64,000 bases of DNA from Effrenium voratum (lineage: Eukaryota > Sar > Dinophyceae > Suessiales > Symbiodiniaceae). Shown piece after piece: positions 36,001-46,800 of the stretch (positions are counted from its first letter, which is position 1; each line of letters starts with the position of its first letter). Made by a program: the position numbers and the translations under genes. The stretch covers positions 382,501 to 446,500 of the forward strand of contig CAUJNA010000857.1 in the NCBI GenBank assembly GCA_963377175.1. Direction: 5' to 3'. The notes beneath the pieces are model-generated. The model made no database searches. It was given only the letters and a program-made list of their open reading frames with translations, and was not told the origin of the DNA.

Positions 36001-36146
36001 TTAATCGTCCACTCGCGGTACCCCGCAAGCAAACAACTGGCCACAGCCTTAGGCTTCTCCATACCCAGCCCCATCTCCAGGTCCCAGGACGGCCGCGGAG
36101 GCGTCGCCATGCAGCGCCCCAGGCCCATTCCGCCAGCTGCCGCCAT
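30021..36146 (-). CDS. ORF2 segment 1: large protein of unknown function
   Basis: 2,041 codons from a true ATG at 36146, in the position where some LTR elements carry env, but there is no signal peptide or clear membrane segment. It has an Ala/Gly N terminus, then a mostly helical region. At about 369-413 the text LIHGTSQSSLWSILGG followed by GVWTS and EALGYS resembles the His-Gly-Thr, Ser-Ile-Leu and Tyr-x-Ser pattern of the PARP/ADP-ribosyltransferase fold; this is a weak, motif-level match. Around 700-960 lies a compact Cys-poor region of unknown type. About 1000-1270 is disordered, acidic and Pro/Ser-rich. About 1290-1600 is folded-looking and unassigned, followed by a second disordered, Lys/Asp/Glu-rich stretch and a C-terminal region ending SDQAIWFL. 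Ends at TAG (30021-30023), after which the same frame stays open. Confidence 0.8.
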   Translation of the reverse strand: MAAAGGMGLGRCMATPPRPSWDLEMGLGMEKPKAVASCLLAGYREWTIKGFRGQDPKFTTIDPDMEKADQLIEDDSAARFDELVGRVSHISKDKLDKSHMPVTDHEKLIRYRAVRTAAIVAEMKRRGVEVTEMNAVHLAAILCAAVPTDPAFLLPYHIAFVFEESVESGKSALPMDSSTEPAAEPCGGMWVGDPKGWPEWKTVHPQTALVKAVADQAEAAFGDHPLYSGDDFGDAEHHFNAIRAWMSERPNALFTPPELVVDAMMLTEGRNREEIVRCSSGRRLSSVPSVKKFASADKPGMRGYLHAMGQMSGVVTSLHDALDWDRRQVLRISPKNPASATDVEIGPDDGWAFFDLAINFRGQTDTEKVLIHGTSQSSLWSILGGMQVTASTASDESVGVWTSLKAVEALGYSTLSHYGQNTWARVAICIAQPDESENLFSDNPHLKGVKRGAQRVFPNARLGICGICIKLEKPAADSQYVELCNSGGDSTLQYYNPFVEWNPHAPSVVWAMHKFFPENYMGPIGLSVEEENMRAAPGTPQAAEAEGGALYARIVPKSNMLEAIRGETFELTLTKGYLSEIKDEAKAVGRGALFPKELECFEQARKVMRLIRSGKVVPPTVELPRGGYSRVAVDSVQLERQWDAWAAAMLADVMLSIYPSIVLHEMSRYQDKMVILLRCLAASGTGAAVRIAAALAAGYGPPVFKEESAAPDATVFYLLDQTFNTASTKNKKGMDPATLAEDILKCRTKNDRLRGSPDNRPFKNCEVHYVTSTRDNEETSLRMMIDKAYELMDKRTDDCVQKYGNADAAKHDLYVFGLRGSYLYRWERNAWKARSDAATVWSKDVASLVALNNKVKVMVCGPGRSLDREGDQGVHMTKEIQHKMGDLRANLIPVVSADAVSGGSEVDSYGRNRPVQRAWAVVPPYLAAVPDFFSLTRTTWPGSVTLHIRDNILKLLKEGTSSKMGDGGSMSESEDVDMTGAALGGPPVGVTPGGQSSDAGQNAVGQTAAPKAPPKALVTKEMLASVRPKSPPNPPRSPRVSSPQVTATEVGNRWSSNLRTPRATIEEENTGGSAEVDDLLPDREGVDLPTDTFNDGGGPTEAEVLEFTGDVEMEPEKEAEVPAAGEEETPGREAEVPQATTTTTEPSVESPAAKRAASPVREERRAREPVGAQKKEEASGACGPGVPISYAPKYTDDDGDLRDTAATPKAASTQESRGGIHNYANTPYPEHPGEAPELESAEVRHHREHGSYQSTRGSRTSARPAESRSNRRFIVQHVLAREAGEPFIYAVIRNKAITQERVTAEEWRKANETSHIVFPNRDSEWNAVLERAVHNDFMYGALDASRAAGRIDQEYINPRDRKSTPWGDQQWNMKKVASEAAHIPLGMRQDIQAKYHHGWAPPGDWADMPDRDDYMVRGVVSDPNRRAYDCLRAPGVRATLLNAQTGQCIPLDDPTWVPEIASSHLLVGTITAIASHVDSALGRAWRMPMFHPQLMAATAMLEKLQKYFNALNEAVLGKRLGTAPFSMIAGHLAPELRTIPTREQMSDALAQSAAEIMLSHVSALSHSGSTSDRKEIIGRDGFPFGKSWFEDDPEGATWPGHHMAGGVAVPLKPKTKIVWGKRPHVDDEGDVDPGASSSGQPRTEPAPDRGAGSGKDDDVTLPDIGKLSVTEKKKDDMDVDQEGSKKDSTGTKEPTPRGTEAGKTDPSEITNFKGATFEEYRKTAPDYEYSGEGDDRRILPKNTPIDMEKSLPAEVALLIPRAVATQKEAEEAERAALEAIRGDYRLPDVGQEDREKVDPYTVTDEDLAASVDALTRRLSNMPEWSGNMIDPAKSAELVAARWGGKASYDKPEAPLTEAGMKSASLEDRAYALSQLNQMVNFHKKHLCSGRGAPLVSAAAPSGPFAPDQLDDSRKFRPSGAASKMTYNLVILDGKEDYLADRREINPELRETGVIPDEAVTCQIVVPSKTRLGEYLPNYEETVGTVAGREAAKELMRLLSCDFDGLVINSKRVSELFEERVLKETGREAGNWVKSDQAIWFL

Positions 36147-36440
36147 GCGTCAGCAGGTTCGGGCCACCGGCCACAGAACCACGGATGAACCGGGAACCCA
36201 GCCTACCGGCCAGAGTCCCCTGTCCCTCAGAAGGCTCAGCCTATCGGCCAGAGACCCTCTCCCTAGAACAAGAACCTAGAAAATGAATAATTGACAGATT
36301 CCGTCCTTCACGAAGCAGAAGAAAAACCTTAGTGACAGGCATATCTGCCTCATGCTTTTGTTCTGGTCAGTAAGCGCATTGAGTCGCCTGTGAATGTGGT
36401 GCGGTTGCCCGCGGGGTGAGCCAGCTTGATCAAGCAAAAG
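36147..36440 (-). other. Spacer between ORF1 and ORF2
   Basis: About 295 nt with stops in all relevant frames, including TGA two codons before the ORF2 ATG. The sense strand has pyrimidine-rich stretches ending in AG (TTTTTCTTCTGCTTC; CATTTTCTAG; GTTCTTGTTCTAG, AGs at about 36263 and 36276), which would suit a trans-splice acceptor for a separate ORF2 mRNA. Two loop-TANC mini-hairpins (36201-36210, 36239-36248) lie between these AGs and the ATG. Confidence 0.45.
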
Positions 36441-39298
36441 CTACGCGGCAACGAAGTTGTTCAACCACTTCCCAACAGCAAGCAATCGATCGTGCTGAGA
36501 GAGAGTATCCCCTCCTCGCATCTTGCAAGTACTCCAAAACGAATTGAAAGACTTAGAAGAAAAACACCTAAACACGACCCCATGCCTCTTGAGACCACAT
36601 TGGCAAGCGCAAACAGACCTGCAATCAAACCCATGCGTGGTGGCGATTCCTTCAGCCTCACCTTCCTTCAAGATATTGCATTTAGGTCGATAGAGAATGA
36701 TCGGAACGCATCCACTGGTCCGAGCATCACAAGCCAAGTTGAACCTTTGCCTAACGGCAGCCTCGGTCCTATCCCTAGGCTTTCTGGTCTGTCCCCACTT
36801 CCCAGTCCTGGAATCAACCCTATCGGGTGCAAGATCATTAAGAACAAGCACAACGTAACAAAGGCTATCGCCTTCAATCCTACCAGATCGTATGATGTGA
36901 TTCCTGTAACCAGGAGCAACTTGAAGCGTGACAACCCTGCAAAGATCACTATAAGCAAGAACATCGGCTATCGCCTGGTCCGCAATAATAGTTTTCTCGC
37001 ATCTTTTCCCTCCTTTTTCCTCGTCAATCACGATTCCCTCGTACTCAGAGAGTAACCTCTCAATGAGCCGATTGAAACCGGATTTTGCACCTGATTCCAT
37101 GCGTACCCCCCTAAGCGGGGGCAGTCCAGGAGCGGCAGGGGCCTTAAGACAGGGTTGGGTGGGTTGGGCCAAATATTCCTGCAGGTATCCCGGCAGAAAC
37201 ATACCAAGGGTGTGCAGATTTCTATTCCACACGACCTTGTCAATGCAGGCCTTAGTGAAAATGTCTGCGCCTTGGTAGTGAGACGGGCACGCGACGAACC
37301 GAAAAATTCCAGCATTAAAACGTTCGTTGAGCCACGAGATGTCAATGCGCTGCGTCCTTGACATATAGCGCATGTTGGGATTATTCCCAGTTATAACGAT
37401 CCGGCATGCCGATTCGTTATCCTCCAGCACGTTGATAATAAACGGCTGAGTCTCCTTTCCCTTCCCAATGGCGTGCTGCCAGAGGGTAGCTAATGCCATT
37501 CCCTCCTTGGACACTCCATGGTCGAGAGCAACAATCTCTGCTTCAGGAGTCGACTTCGAAACGGAAGTCTGTTTCTTGCTTACTCCAGTGATGGGCATGT
37601 AGGTCCTAGGACCCACAAGACAAATAAGCACTCCCGACGTGCTCTTGGAATCAGTACGATCCCCAGCCAGTTCCGCATCACAGTAAGCAACCAGCTCAAT
37701 GAACTCTGGGCTATCGCCCACCCAACCGTACAAATGAAGATCGAGCGTAGAGTTCACATATGAGATTAACCTGTGGAGCTTGCGGTCACAAAGATGATTC
37801 CACTTCGTGACCCGGCTGGCTAACGCCTGCACGGGACGAATTAGGTCATATCTGCCCATCCGAGCTCCGTAGAGAACCTTCATCAACACCGCCGCCGCGT
37901 CATTTCCGAGGCATCCTGGCTGCGCATTGACGGTCTCCATGTCCATCGCCTGGTTGAAGAGTTTGTCAAATTCAGGATTGACGGAATTCTCGTCAAACTC
38001 CGGCTTGCTCTCGTCCAGGAACGGAGTTTCAACCTTCTGCAGCTTCTTCGGGTACTGTCCCTGACACAGCTCAATGTATCTATCGACACACGCCTGCATG
38101 AAGCTGCTCTCGCTGTACTTGATGAACCTTATCGTGGTTTCCGGCTTGGGGATGTCCTTAGAGAGTAACCCCTCTGGACCAAACCTCAAGTCGGGTTGCT
38201 CCTTATCAGGAGGATTACCGACCGTCCACGCCAGTCTCGGGTCAAAGTGACCCTTGACCGCCTGTTGCGTGAATTCGTGCTCGCAGCCAAGATATCTCTT
38301 GAGCTGCCTTGGCTCCTCCATCTTGATGACCTTCGAGATCAGCGCCCATCCTTCTGCGATATTCTTCGCCGGCCCACTCATCTTGAAGTCATCCACGTAC
38401 ACGACAAGGAAGAGGTCGAGCTCCTCATGCCTAAACACGCTGGCCCAATCCTTCACCTTGACGTACCCGACTTTCTTCAGCATTGCCTCGCAGTGCTGTT
38501 CCCAAAAGGTACCAGCGTCCGGATGTCCATATAGTGCGAGCACGAGAACAACGACTGGATCCTTGTATCTGGGATTTCCGCTGCCGTCGAACCACTCAGG
38601 TGGCCACTGGTCACGAGGAATCCTCACCCAAGTGTCCTTTCCCTTCAAGCGGGCCTGAGTATATGCAGACTCCCCATCACTCACTTCCAGAAGATTCCCT
38701 GGGAGTAACCCGTGAGCATCACCCATTTTACCCGCCGCCATAGTAGCGGGGCAGGAGGTGTTCTCGGAGAACAGGGCCCAATGCCCGATCTCATCACGAA
38801 CGAAACATCCCTCGAACACGACTCGCCCTTTATACTTGCGATTTGGATCTGGCCTAGCGACACAAGCGTACAAGGGAGGAAAGACACCCGAGCTCTTTGG
38901 CCGATGAGATAGGGATATCTCCCCCCTGGGCATAGAGAACTCAAAGGTCTTTCCGTCAGATCCAATCGTAGGGGCAGCAGCAGCTATACCAGTGCTTCCG
39001 AAACCCGCGGATCCCCTATCGGTTCCCCGCTTGGCTTTCCTAGGGACGATCGACGCGTCTATGAGCATAACACGCTCCAGTACGATCTGCGCAATGCGGT
39101 CCGCAGGGTTTACGACGAAGTCCTCATCCCCATGATTAAAGAGGATGACCTTGATCTCTCCGTCGTAGTCGGGATCAATGACCCCACCGCCTACAGCGAT
39201 CCTGTTCTTCACGGCTAGTCCTGACCTGGGAGCTATCCTAGCATATACCCCAGCGGGCATCTCTATCGAGATTCCGGTGTTGACCAAGCCTGACCCCC
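36441..39298 (-). CDS. pol: ORF1 Pol segment 2: rest of dUTPase, reverse transcriptase, RNase H
   Basis: The only early ATG (39311) lies inside the dUTPase and is accidental; the segment continues pol after a one-base shift. Numbering from it: dUTPase motifs APRSGLAVK (27-35), [12 protein letters not shown] (42-53), DRIAQIV (71-77) and [14 protein letters not shown] (95-108), so dUTPase motifs 2 to 5 are all present. Reverse transcriptase about 150-400: [33 protein letters not shown], catalytic YVDD at 305-308, YLGCEHEF. RNase H of copia type about 480-700: AYCDAELAG (Asp545), [15 protein letters not shown] (Asp631), ADIFTK. About 250 further residues, unassigned, follow before TAG at 36441. 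dUTPase would lower dUTP and uracil incorporation during reverse transcription. Confidence 0.92.
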
Positions 39299-42200
39299 TG
39301 CGGGAATACATGCTCCCTCAGAGGCATAGGTATCCAAACCCGCACTCCCCGAAGTAGCCCGCGTCGGGATCTTGGCAGTTTCACTGCTAAGACTAACGTA
39401 CAAGGTATTCGGCTTCTTCTTCCATCGCTGTTCAATCGGGTCAACCTCGACCGGCATTGCATTCGCGACCTTCTTGAAAGTGCCGTTCGGGTACCATGCT
39501 CCAACGATTGCCTCGCACATTTCACTCGGATAGAGAGCAGTCGTTGGGGTGACCGACCCCTCAATGCGTGCATGAAGGTATCCCTTCTCGTGCTTGCATT
39601 TCCGACCTGACAGCTCATCAATGAGCTCCTTGGAGGTCGTCGCAACCTTCCACTGCTTCCTGATTGGCACACCGTCCTTGTCCTGCATCCCGAAATCACA
39701 GCCGTCGAAATCTACGGTCTCGACATCAGGATCAGCAAGAAACCTCTGCATGAACGGTTGCTTCCATCCAAGACAGTGTCTAGGCCACTCAAATGCAACC
39801 CTGCCCCCTCCTCGCCTAACGGCTCGGGAGGCCCGCAGGAACGCCGCAAACATCACCTGAGAATTCCTTCTAAGATCGTTCAGGTGTGATGCAAACTCAG
39901 CACCGTGAATTGAAAGGTTGACATACTGCCATGTACTCCACGGTCCGCACGGAATTGACGCCCACAGGTCACACCCAGGATTATCCTCGATGATCCCAAT
40001 AAGCCGACTAACGTCTTTGGCTTTGGTGATGTCAAATGAGCCAACGTGAACGCGAATTGCATCGCCTCCACACTCCATCATCACTGCGGACAAACGCGAG
40101 TCAGGTTCACACGCAAACTCGATGAGGAGCTTGCGGCCAGGCGCTGGAGCAGCCGGGTCCCTCTCAGGATGTTCGCGGCGTCTTTCTTCCCTTAGGGATA
40201 ACTCCCGTTCGGTTTGAACATATATCTCCCGAGACCGGGTGGACATCTGTCTCCAACTATCCGCATCAATTGAATTGGGTTTTCCGGTGCCTGCGTATGG
40301 CCGCTCACGCCTATCGGCGGATTGGCCATAGTCGATCCTGTCTCCGTGCAGCTTATGACCCTTCTTCGGACCCCCGGCAGGTTTGGCTCCTTCTTCCTTT
40401 GGCCTAAACCTACCGTGGGGAGCACATCCCTTATCAAAAAGGATGGTCACACCAGTCCAAAAACCACGCGTGAAATGCCGATGATTGGGAGCATCGTGAT
40501 GACGATCGTCTCTCACCCAATTTCCAACGGCATCAAGCCCCCGCATGTGCGTGACCCTAACGGTGTCAAGCTCCTCATGCGAAGGACCACCTGGAGGAAG
40601 GTCCTCGTTCGTCGTCCCGAAGAACTTCTTCCGCACCTCAACGTGGATGCGATACCAGGCGCTGTCCTCGTCGTGCCGCTCCCAGTAATCTGAGACGCAC
40701 GCGTCACCACTCCCTTGGACAGCCTTGCTCTGAATGGCCCCATCAGACTTGGAAGAGCTACCGCCCCCCTCGTCCTGTTGGTCATCGTCATCATCATCAG
40801 GATCATCAAATCGACCTTCATCAAAGTCGAATTCATCCCTGATCTTCTTACTCGGCTTTAGGTCGGCCCTTCGGTCAGCTAACGCCTCCCGAATGGTCCG
40901 AGTCCTAGCATCATAGGATGCCAACATCGGGAACACGTAGGGCTCCTCAGGGTTCTTCCAGATACGTTTGACCTGGTGTATGCTTGGTTTCCTGAGACCC
41001 CTTTGGATGTGCTCGAGATCAGCAACGAGATAGTCGCCCTTCCACAGGCCCCCTGGTTCTAACCGATAGCCCAAAAATAGGCCTGGCTTGGACGATGGGG
41101 CGAACTTTGGGTCTTCCTCAATTTTGATGAAGTCCCGCTCTTTCTTCTCGGCGGGCAGGGCAGTAGTGACGCTTGTCTCTTCAACCTCTACCTCATCAAT
41201 GGGAACAAAATCCGGCTCGTCGTTGCACTCGGGTTCATACTCCTCGTTCTCATAGATCTCGGCCTCGTCCTCATCGATCTGATCAAAATCACAGTCGAAA
41301 TGAGTTTCTCCAGTCCATTCGTGGTTACCTCCACGGTCGTTTTCGGCCTGGAGCCAGTTTTCGTCAACAACGAATTCGGTCGATCCGTCCAGATAGTTGA
41401 GGACTGTGCTCCGCCTCCTGCCAAGGTCTTTGATCTTGACTGGACAGCTCGTCCCTATCGGGATAAAGAGCTCGGTTCGCGCTTCAACGTGGACGCGAGT
41501 GAGAACCTTCTCGTCTTCATTTGCGATCCAGTGGTCTCCTCCTTCATCAACGTCCTCTGAGTCGATCTTTCCAGCATGTCTGAAGTCGTTTTGGGCGTTT
41601 TGAACCCCCCCCTTTCTATCCCTGCGAATCTTGGGAGCAATGGGGTAGAAGTCGACCAGACAACCAAACGGCAGAATGACTCCGCTGAAGTTCCCGTTAC
41701 CGTGGCGTCGCATCCACGGTGATCCCTCACCGCGATTTTCGATGTTCCTTGCCATGGAAAAATGCCTAACGGCAAATGGCCACCATCGAGGTTCAAATCC
41801 AGCTTGACGCAGGAGCACACGTGCCCCATGGAGAACAAGCTTAACCTTGTTCTCGATCAGGCCATTGGTCTTGGGCATGCCCGGTGTAGAAAGCCGGTGC
41901 AATGCTCCAAGCGTAGTGACAGCATTCTTCAGCTCTGGGGCCTGGTCGCTGTACACTAACTTCAGAGTTTGCCCCCCTGCAAACCTGCGAAATGCCTCCA
42001 GCGTATTGCTACGGGATCTGGATTGCACAGGAAGGACTTCGAGGTAGTCAGTAGCGAGGTCATAGAACACTATCGCGTCTGCTTCGCCATGAAAGCCTCG
42101 ATCCTTCAATCCTCGCAACACCATCGTGTCAGCAGTGGTTAGGTCCCCGAAACTTACCACGTCATGCGCAGCAGCACCACCTTTGCGGCGAAGCTTGACA

Positions 42201-43888
42201 TTCTCCATTTTCGCACGCTGGCAGTGCGGGCAATAGGGGTTCTTCGGGAGATGGGTGAGCATATGGCGAAGCGTCTTAGCATCTGCCCGCCATTCAGCCT
42301 CTGTGCGGAGTCCGGAGAGAAAGTTTATCTCGACAATGTCACCATCATCCCCTTCCCCCGGGCCAGGAAAAGGTGGTGAGTGGCTATCGCCCTCACCCCC
42401 CTGTTCCGCCTTTCCGGGAAGAGCAACGGTCTCGCACTTGACCCGAAACCACGTTTCACCCGTCCAAGGGACATCAGATGCTATCGCATGCTGATCTCTT
42501 TCGGATAACTCCCATAGACTATCAACCAGCACCTCATGGGTAACCCCATTTCGATGAACGACAGTTTTCCTGTAGTTGTCCAATCGATCAACTCCAACGG
42601 GGCAATCATCGCCTATCGGCACAAACTTTGCTTTGCGCGGAAGCCGGTGCTCCTTCACAACATGGCCCGACCGCTCAGTGCGCCAGGTGTCCTGTAGCTC
42701 ACTCTTGGCCGCAAGCTCAGACCTACACAGCGGAATCTCGCTGGCTTCAAGCCCTCGATACGCCGCCCCGGGGGCAGGCATAGCAGGGATTGGCTCAGCA
42801 TCATCAAGAGTGGGAGAAACGAACTGAGTGTCACCATGAGGAAGATATGGCACGTTGTTGATGACATCCAATGTCACCGTCCGGCCCGAAGGACACGTGA
42901 GAGTAGGCTTGCAACCTGCAGCCCATACAAACGAATATCCCATATCCATACAACGCTTTCCAACGGATATGATGGATGGAGTGGACTCAAGGACGTGTGC
43001 CTCAATCACCTCGTCCAGGTTGCCAACATCAGCATCAACACGACCAGCGGTGCGAGTCGCCCCGTTGGCAGTGTGCAGCGCATGAGTGTGTCCGCCTTTG
43101 GCAATCAGGGCCCTATCGGGTCCTTTCAAATCACCGAGACCGACCAGATCCATTGGGCAACCAGTATCTACCAGCCACCTCACCCCATCGTATCCAACAG
43201 GTGCAGCAACCTTCTGAGTGTACTTCGGCTTTCGTACAACGCGATGTCCCCGCACATCACCAGGGTTGGTATCGATGTCCTCGTCATTGTCTAGGAGCAC
43301 TTGGGCGTGAACAGCCGCTGCTCTTATCAGAGCACTTTGAACTTCCCTAGCAATTCTCTTGCGCGAAGGGAACTTAATCGCATTTGGATGGCTGTATCCA
43401 GCCTCACGGCAACGATTCACGACCCTACCCGTATTGTCATTCTCAATCGAGACAACAAACACATCAGGAAGATCGGGAATCTTGACCCTGAGAGGTTCCC
43501 TACCGGGACCCTTCGGGAAGTACTTGTTCCTCCAGGAGAGTACAGCCTCCGCATCATCGCAATACCAAAACGTCGTCTTGGTATCACTTCGTCTTGGGAG
43601 TCTCCCGAACAAGGTTGCTCGGCGATCACTAAAGTTCACCCCGACATCCTCGATTACGGTCCCATTTGCGTCAACTGTCCGTCTCCAGATGACTTGGTCC
43701 CATTTAGGACCCCCACCGGTAGTGCCGGAGAAGAACAATGCGCCTCGCTCGCTTTTCTCCCAACTGCTAACGCAAGGAGGGAGGCAACCCGGTGCAGACC
43801 CACCGGTAGCTGGGGCAACAGCCCACATAGCTGGACACGCCACAACAACACGGTTGGCCTCAGGGTAACGGCCCGCCCCGCCTAAAAA
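39263..43888 (-). CDS. pol: ORF1 Pol segment 1: protease, integrase, methyltransferase-like domain, start of dUTPase
   Basis: About 1,526 codons from a GTG at 43843; the frame is open back through the Gag stop. Numbering from that codon: aspartic protease WLVDTGCP (Asp226); a short H527-x3-H-x6-C-x2-C541 motif, compact for an integrase zinc finger; integrase core Asp567 (GDLTTAD), Asp633 (YSDQAPE), Glu664 (GLIENK); copia-type linker [12 protein letters not shown] at 921-932; acidic linker to about 1025; methyltransferase-like domain about 1238-1410 with [22 protein letters not shown] (Cys1299), FEWPRHC and KQWKVATTS; then the first dUTPase motif, [11 protein letters not shown] at 1500-1510. 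The frame is lost at a G5 run (39294-39298) inside the dUTPase. Protease and integrase would process the polyprotein and insert the cDNA. Confidence 0.88.
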   Translation of the reverse strand, partial: FLGGAGRYPEANRVVVACPAMWAVAPATGGSAPGCLPPCVSSWEKSERGALFFSGTTGGGPKWDQVIWRRTVDANGTVIEDVGVNFSDRRATLFGRLPRRSDTKTTFWYCDDAEAVLSWRNKYFPKGPGREPLRVKIPDLPDVFVVSIENDNTGRVVNRCREAGYSHPNAIKFPSRKRIAREVQSALIRAAAVHAQVLLDNDEDIDTNPGDVRGHRVVRKPKYTQKVAAPVGYDGVRWLVDTGCPMDLVGLGDLKGPDRALIAKGGHTHALHTANGATRTAGRVDADVGNLDEVIEAHVLESTPSIISVGKRCMDMGYSFVWAAGCKPTLTCPSGRTVTLDVINNVPYLPHGDTQFVSPTLDDAEPIPAMPAPGAAYRGLEASEIPLCRSELAAKSELQDTWRTERSGHVVKEHRLPRKAKFVPIGDDCPVGVDRLDNYRKTVVHRNGVTHEVLVDSLWELSERDQHAIASDVPWTGETWFRVKCETVALPGKAEQGGEGDSHSPPFPGPGEGDDGDIVEINFLSGLRTEAEWRADAKTLRHMLTHLPKNPYCPHCQRAKMENVKLRRKGGAAAHDVVSFGDLTTADTMVLRGLKDRGFHGEADAIVFYDLATDYLEVLPVQSRSRSNTLEAFRRFAGGQTLKLVYSDQAPELKNAVTTLGALHRLSTPGMPKTNGLIENKVKLVLHGARVLLRQAGFEPRWWPFAVRHFSMARNIENRGEGSPWMRRHGNGNFSGVILPFGCLVDFYPIAPKIRRDRKGGVQNAQNDFRHAGKIDSEDVDEGGDHWIANEDEKVLTRVHVEARTELFIPIGTSCPVKIKDLGRRRSTVLNYLDGSTEFVVDENWLQAENDRGGNHEWTGETHFDCDFDQIDEDEAEIYENEEYEPECNDEPDFVPIDEVEVEETSVTTALPAEKKERDFIKIEEDPKFAPSSKPGLFLGYRLEPGGLWKGDYLVADLEHIQRGLRKPSIHQVKRIWKNPEEPYVFPMLASYDARTRTIREALADRRADLKPSKKIRDEFDFDEGRFDDPDDDDDDQQDEGGGSSSKSDGAIQSKAVQGSGDACVSDYWERHDEDSAWYRIHVEVRKKFFGTTNEDLPPGGPSHEELDTVRVTHMRGLDAVGNWVRDDRHHDAPNHRHFTRGFWTGVTILFDKGCAPHGRFRPKEEGAKPAGGPKKGHKLHGDRIDYGQSADRRERPYAGTGKPNSIDADSWRQMSTRSREIYVQTERELSLREERRREHPERDPAAPAPGRKLLIEFACEPDSRLSAVMMECGGDAIRVHVGSFDITKAKDVSRLIGIIEDNPGCDLWASIPCGPWSTWQYVNLSIHGAEFASHLNDLRRNSQVMFAAFLRASRAVRRGGGRVAFEWPRHCLGWKQPFMQRFLADPDVETVDFDGCDFGMQDKDGVPIRKQWKVATTSKELIDELSGRKCKHEKGYLHARIEGSVTPTTALYPSEMCEAIVGAWYPNGTFKKVANAMPVEVDPIEQRWKKKPNTLYVSLSSETAKIPTRATSGSAGLDTYASEGACIPAGGQAWSTPESR

Positions 43889-46800
43889 TCCGTCAATCCT
43901 TGAGCGGGGCTGTCGAGACGCCTCGCCTCCCTATCGGGAGGACTGGGCGTAGGCGATCTAGGGGTATCCCCCTCTTCATCCTCAACAACCGGACCAGCAG
44001 TGGAACGAGGCGTAATGGGCTTCGTGCCTGGTGGTGGCTTCTGATGCAGGTACTTGCACGGCTGAGCTGTGCATTTGCCATACATCCAGTCGTAGCAGTA
44101 TCCGAAGAACATAGGCTTGTCCCTAACGGGCCTATCGCCAGTCCTCGGCGTAGAGGGCGCAGCGGGGTTCCTTGGGCTCTTGTCGTGCTCAAACCTGCAT
44201 TCCCGACCATATTGACACTTCCCAGTCTTCGTATACTCCCAGCACGCCCGATCAGCAGGCCCAGCAGGGGACTGTCTTCTCGGCGACTTGGGAGACGGTG
44301 TGCGCTTATCCCTCTGACTGCCTCTTCCAGGAGAAGCTCTGTCTCTCTGACTGCTCCTTCCGGGCGAAGATGATCTCGGCTTCCCGTCAGGTCTCCCATC
44401 CCTTCCGGACCTAACGGACCTTGAAGGGCTGGGATCACTCTTCCTGGCAAGTGGGTCGTACCGCCGCACTACACCGGGAGCACCAGGATGTCGATCCCTT
44501 TCACGGGATTGAGAGCCCGATCGTGACCTCTGCTCATGAAAGGTCTGGTACATCTGAAGCGTGTTCTGGCGCTTTTGCCATCGTTCGACACAGTCCTGAC
44601 AAGCCTTATAAAGCCACGCGAATGACCTAACGGTCACATCGCGATCCCACCTCTCGATGTCGGGCCGCATACAGCGTAGATGACGAACGTTCTCGATGAA
44701 CACAGCTAACAGTACCCCATCATCGATCTTCTTCCTAATCCCAGAAATGAGATTGTCCCAGGTGCTCAGATAACTCCGGAGCCTTGCTTCATCATCAGAG
44801 TGACCCGTCTGCCGGCACTTGAGACTGGTCAACTCAGCAATCTTGAAGGTCTGGTCGTCCTCGACTCCAGTCTGCAGGTGGTTCAGCAGAAGCTTCAAGA
44901 TCTGCCTCCCCTTGATACCCTGAGGGGGATTCATATTCTGAGCGGCTTCGGTCAGGCGATTCATCTTGTCCCTAACAGCCCTGGTCTTGATGCACTCCCT
45001 GATAGCACTCGTGAAGTTTGAATCCAAAATCGGGTACTTGCATGGTCCGCCAAGAGCATCATAGTCGAGTCTCTCAGTCTCTGAAATCCACGCTAACGCG
45101 TAGTCAGAGTCAAAGCTGAAAGCGTTCCTGACCCTTTCTTTGATCTCTGAAAGCCACTCCCGCAGCTTATCAGCTGTCGGCTCAGCAGGCAGCACGATCG
45201 TGTTGCACTTGTGATGGAACCGGTCCTTATCGACAACGGTGGAAATAAGAGCCCCTATCGGGGTACACGAGGTAATCCTGCAACTTTCACACAATCTAGC
45301 AGGCATAGGGCAGCAAACTTCACACGCCCTCATTCCACAACCAACGCAAGGAACAAGAGGGAAACCAGGCTCAGGGATCCTGTTACACTTAGTGCACCTG
45401 TCCCGTCCATCATCTCCCCTCAAGGCTTCAGGGAGAAGACCACCATCTCCCTGCCTACCGGCACCATTCACACTATAGCCGAGGCTAAGACCCGGCCCAA
45501 GGTTACCACCGCTCGCAACACTTGAGGGGTAACCCGTGGCATTGCTAGACTGACTAACGCCAGCGCCAACCCCTTGGTGACTAACGCCACCTCCGTAGGC
45601 AGGACCATAGAAACTGGAACCACACAAATTGTTCCCAATTCCATGAGTATCCGCAGCACTACCATGGAATTCGGGCGCCCCACCAGGGTAACCCCCGGTA
45701 GGAGCCCCTCCATTCGGGCCTCCAGAAGGCCCAGCGGGACCTTGGCCTCCACCATAATGCCCAGGACCTGGTGGTGGAGCTGGGGCATGTCCATGACCAC
45801 CACTTCCGCTCCCACCTTGACCAGGTGGTCCGCCTTGCCCACCACCTCCCCCGGGAGGAGGAGGAGGGGGCGGTCCAGCTTGCGCGCGCTCATGCCGAAT
45901 ATTGCAGCGCGCACATCGCTCAAGGCCGTCACTTCCAAAGTAGCTGTGATTCTCACAGACGTGAGTCCCACAATCCGTGCAGAAATACATGGAGACCTCC
46001 TGAGCATTCTTGCGACATGCCCAGCATTTCATTTTCAAGAACTGACAATTGTAACAGTCCCCGTCGTCACCACGGCAAAGCCCGCAGAACTCACGACTGC
46101 ATGTCACACACGAGAATTCAGCGTTCGGGTGCCTACGGTCGTTGGGATCATCGAGGGCACAAATCTTTGGCGCGTCTGGGCCATCGCCGCCGGGAGCCCC
46201 TCTTGCAGCCGGCGCTGAGGCCTGTCCACGATCCGACGGATCTCCAGCGGTCCCTCGCCTATCGCCGGGACTCTGGGTGTCGGCGCTGGCTCTACTCCCA
46301 GGAGTCCTCCACTCATCACCAGGACTCTGGATGTCGGCATGAACCCTATTACCCCCACCACCTCCTGAATGACGACCTGGGTTCGGAGAGACGTTCCCGC
46401 TATCGCGGATTGGCCTATCAAAACTCGGAGAGACGCTCCCGCTATCGCGGATCGGCCTCTCCCCCCTCGATTGTCGACTCCGGGCCTCAGATCCCCTATC
46501 GGGGACGGCAGCAGGCCTCGGGCTCCTATTCCTACCCGCATCCCTATTGGGGGAAATAGAAACGTCCCCCCTTGCGCGCGCGCGGGGACCACCCCTTGCA
46601 CGCTCCGGTGGCGAATGCGACCTGTCAGGCAACCCCCGAACCCTCCTGCTCCTGCTGTCGGACCTCTCCCTAACGGGATTGATGGGATGCCTGTCTGCGC
46701 GAGAAGGATCGACCCTATCGGGCACATTCGGCAAAACATGATCAGGCAAAACGACGCCTCCGCCTGGTCTCACCGGCAGGCCAGTACCCCGGCCGTCACC

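Noticed and set aside
27211..36146. ORF2 as an envelope gene
   Set aside because: No signal peptide, fusion peptide or transmembrane helix can be seen; composition is that of disordered and nucleic-acid-contacting proteins.
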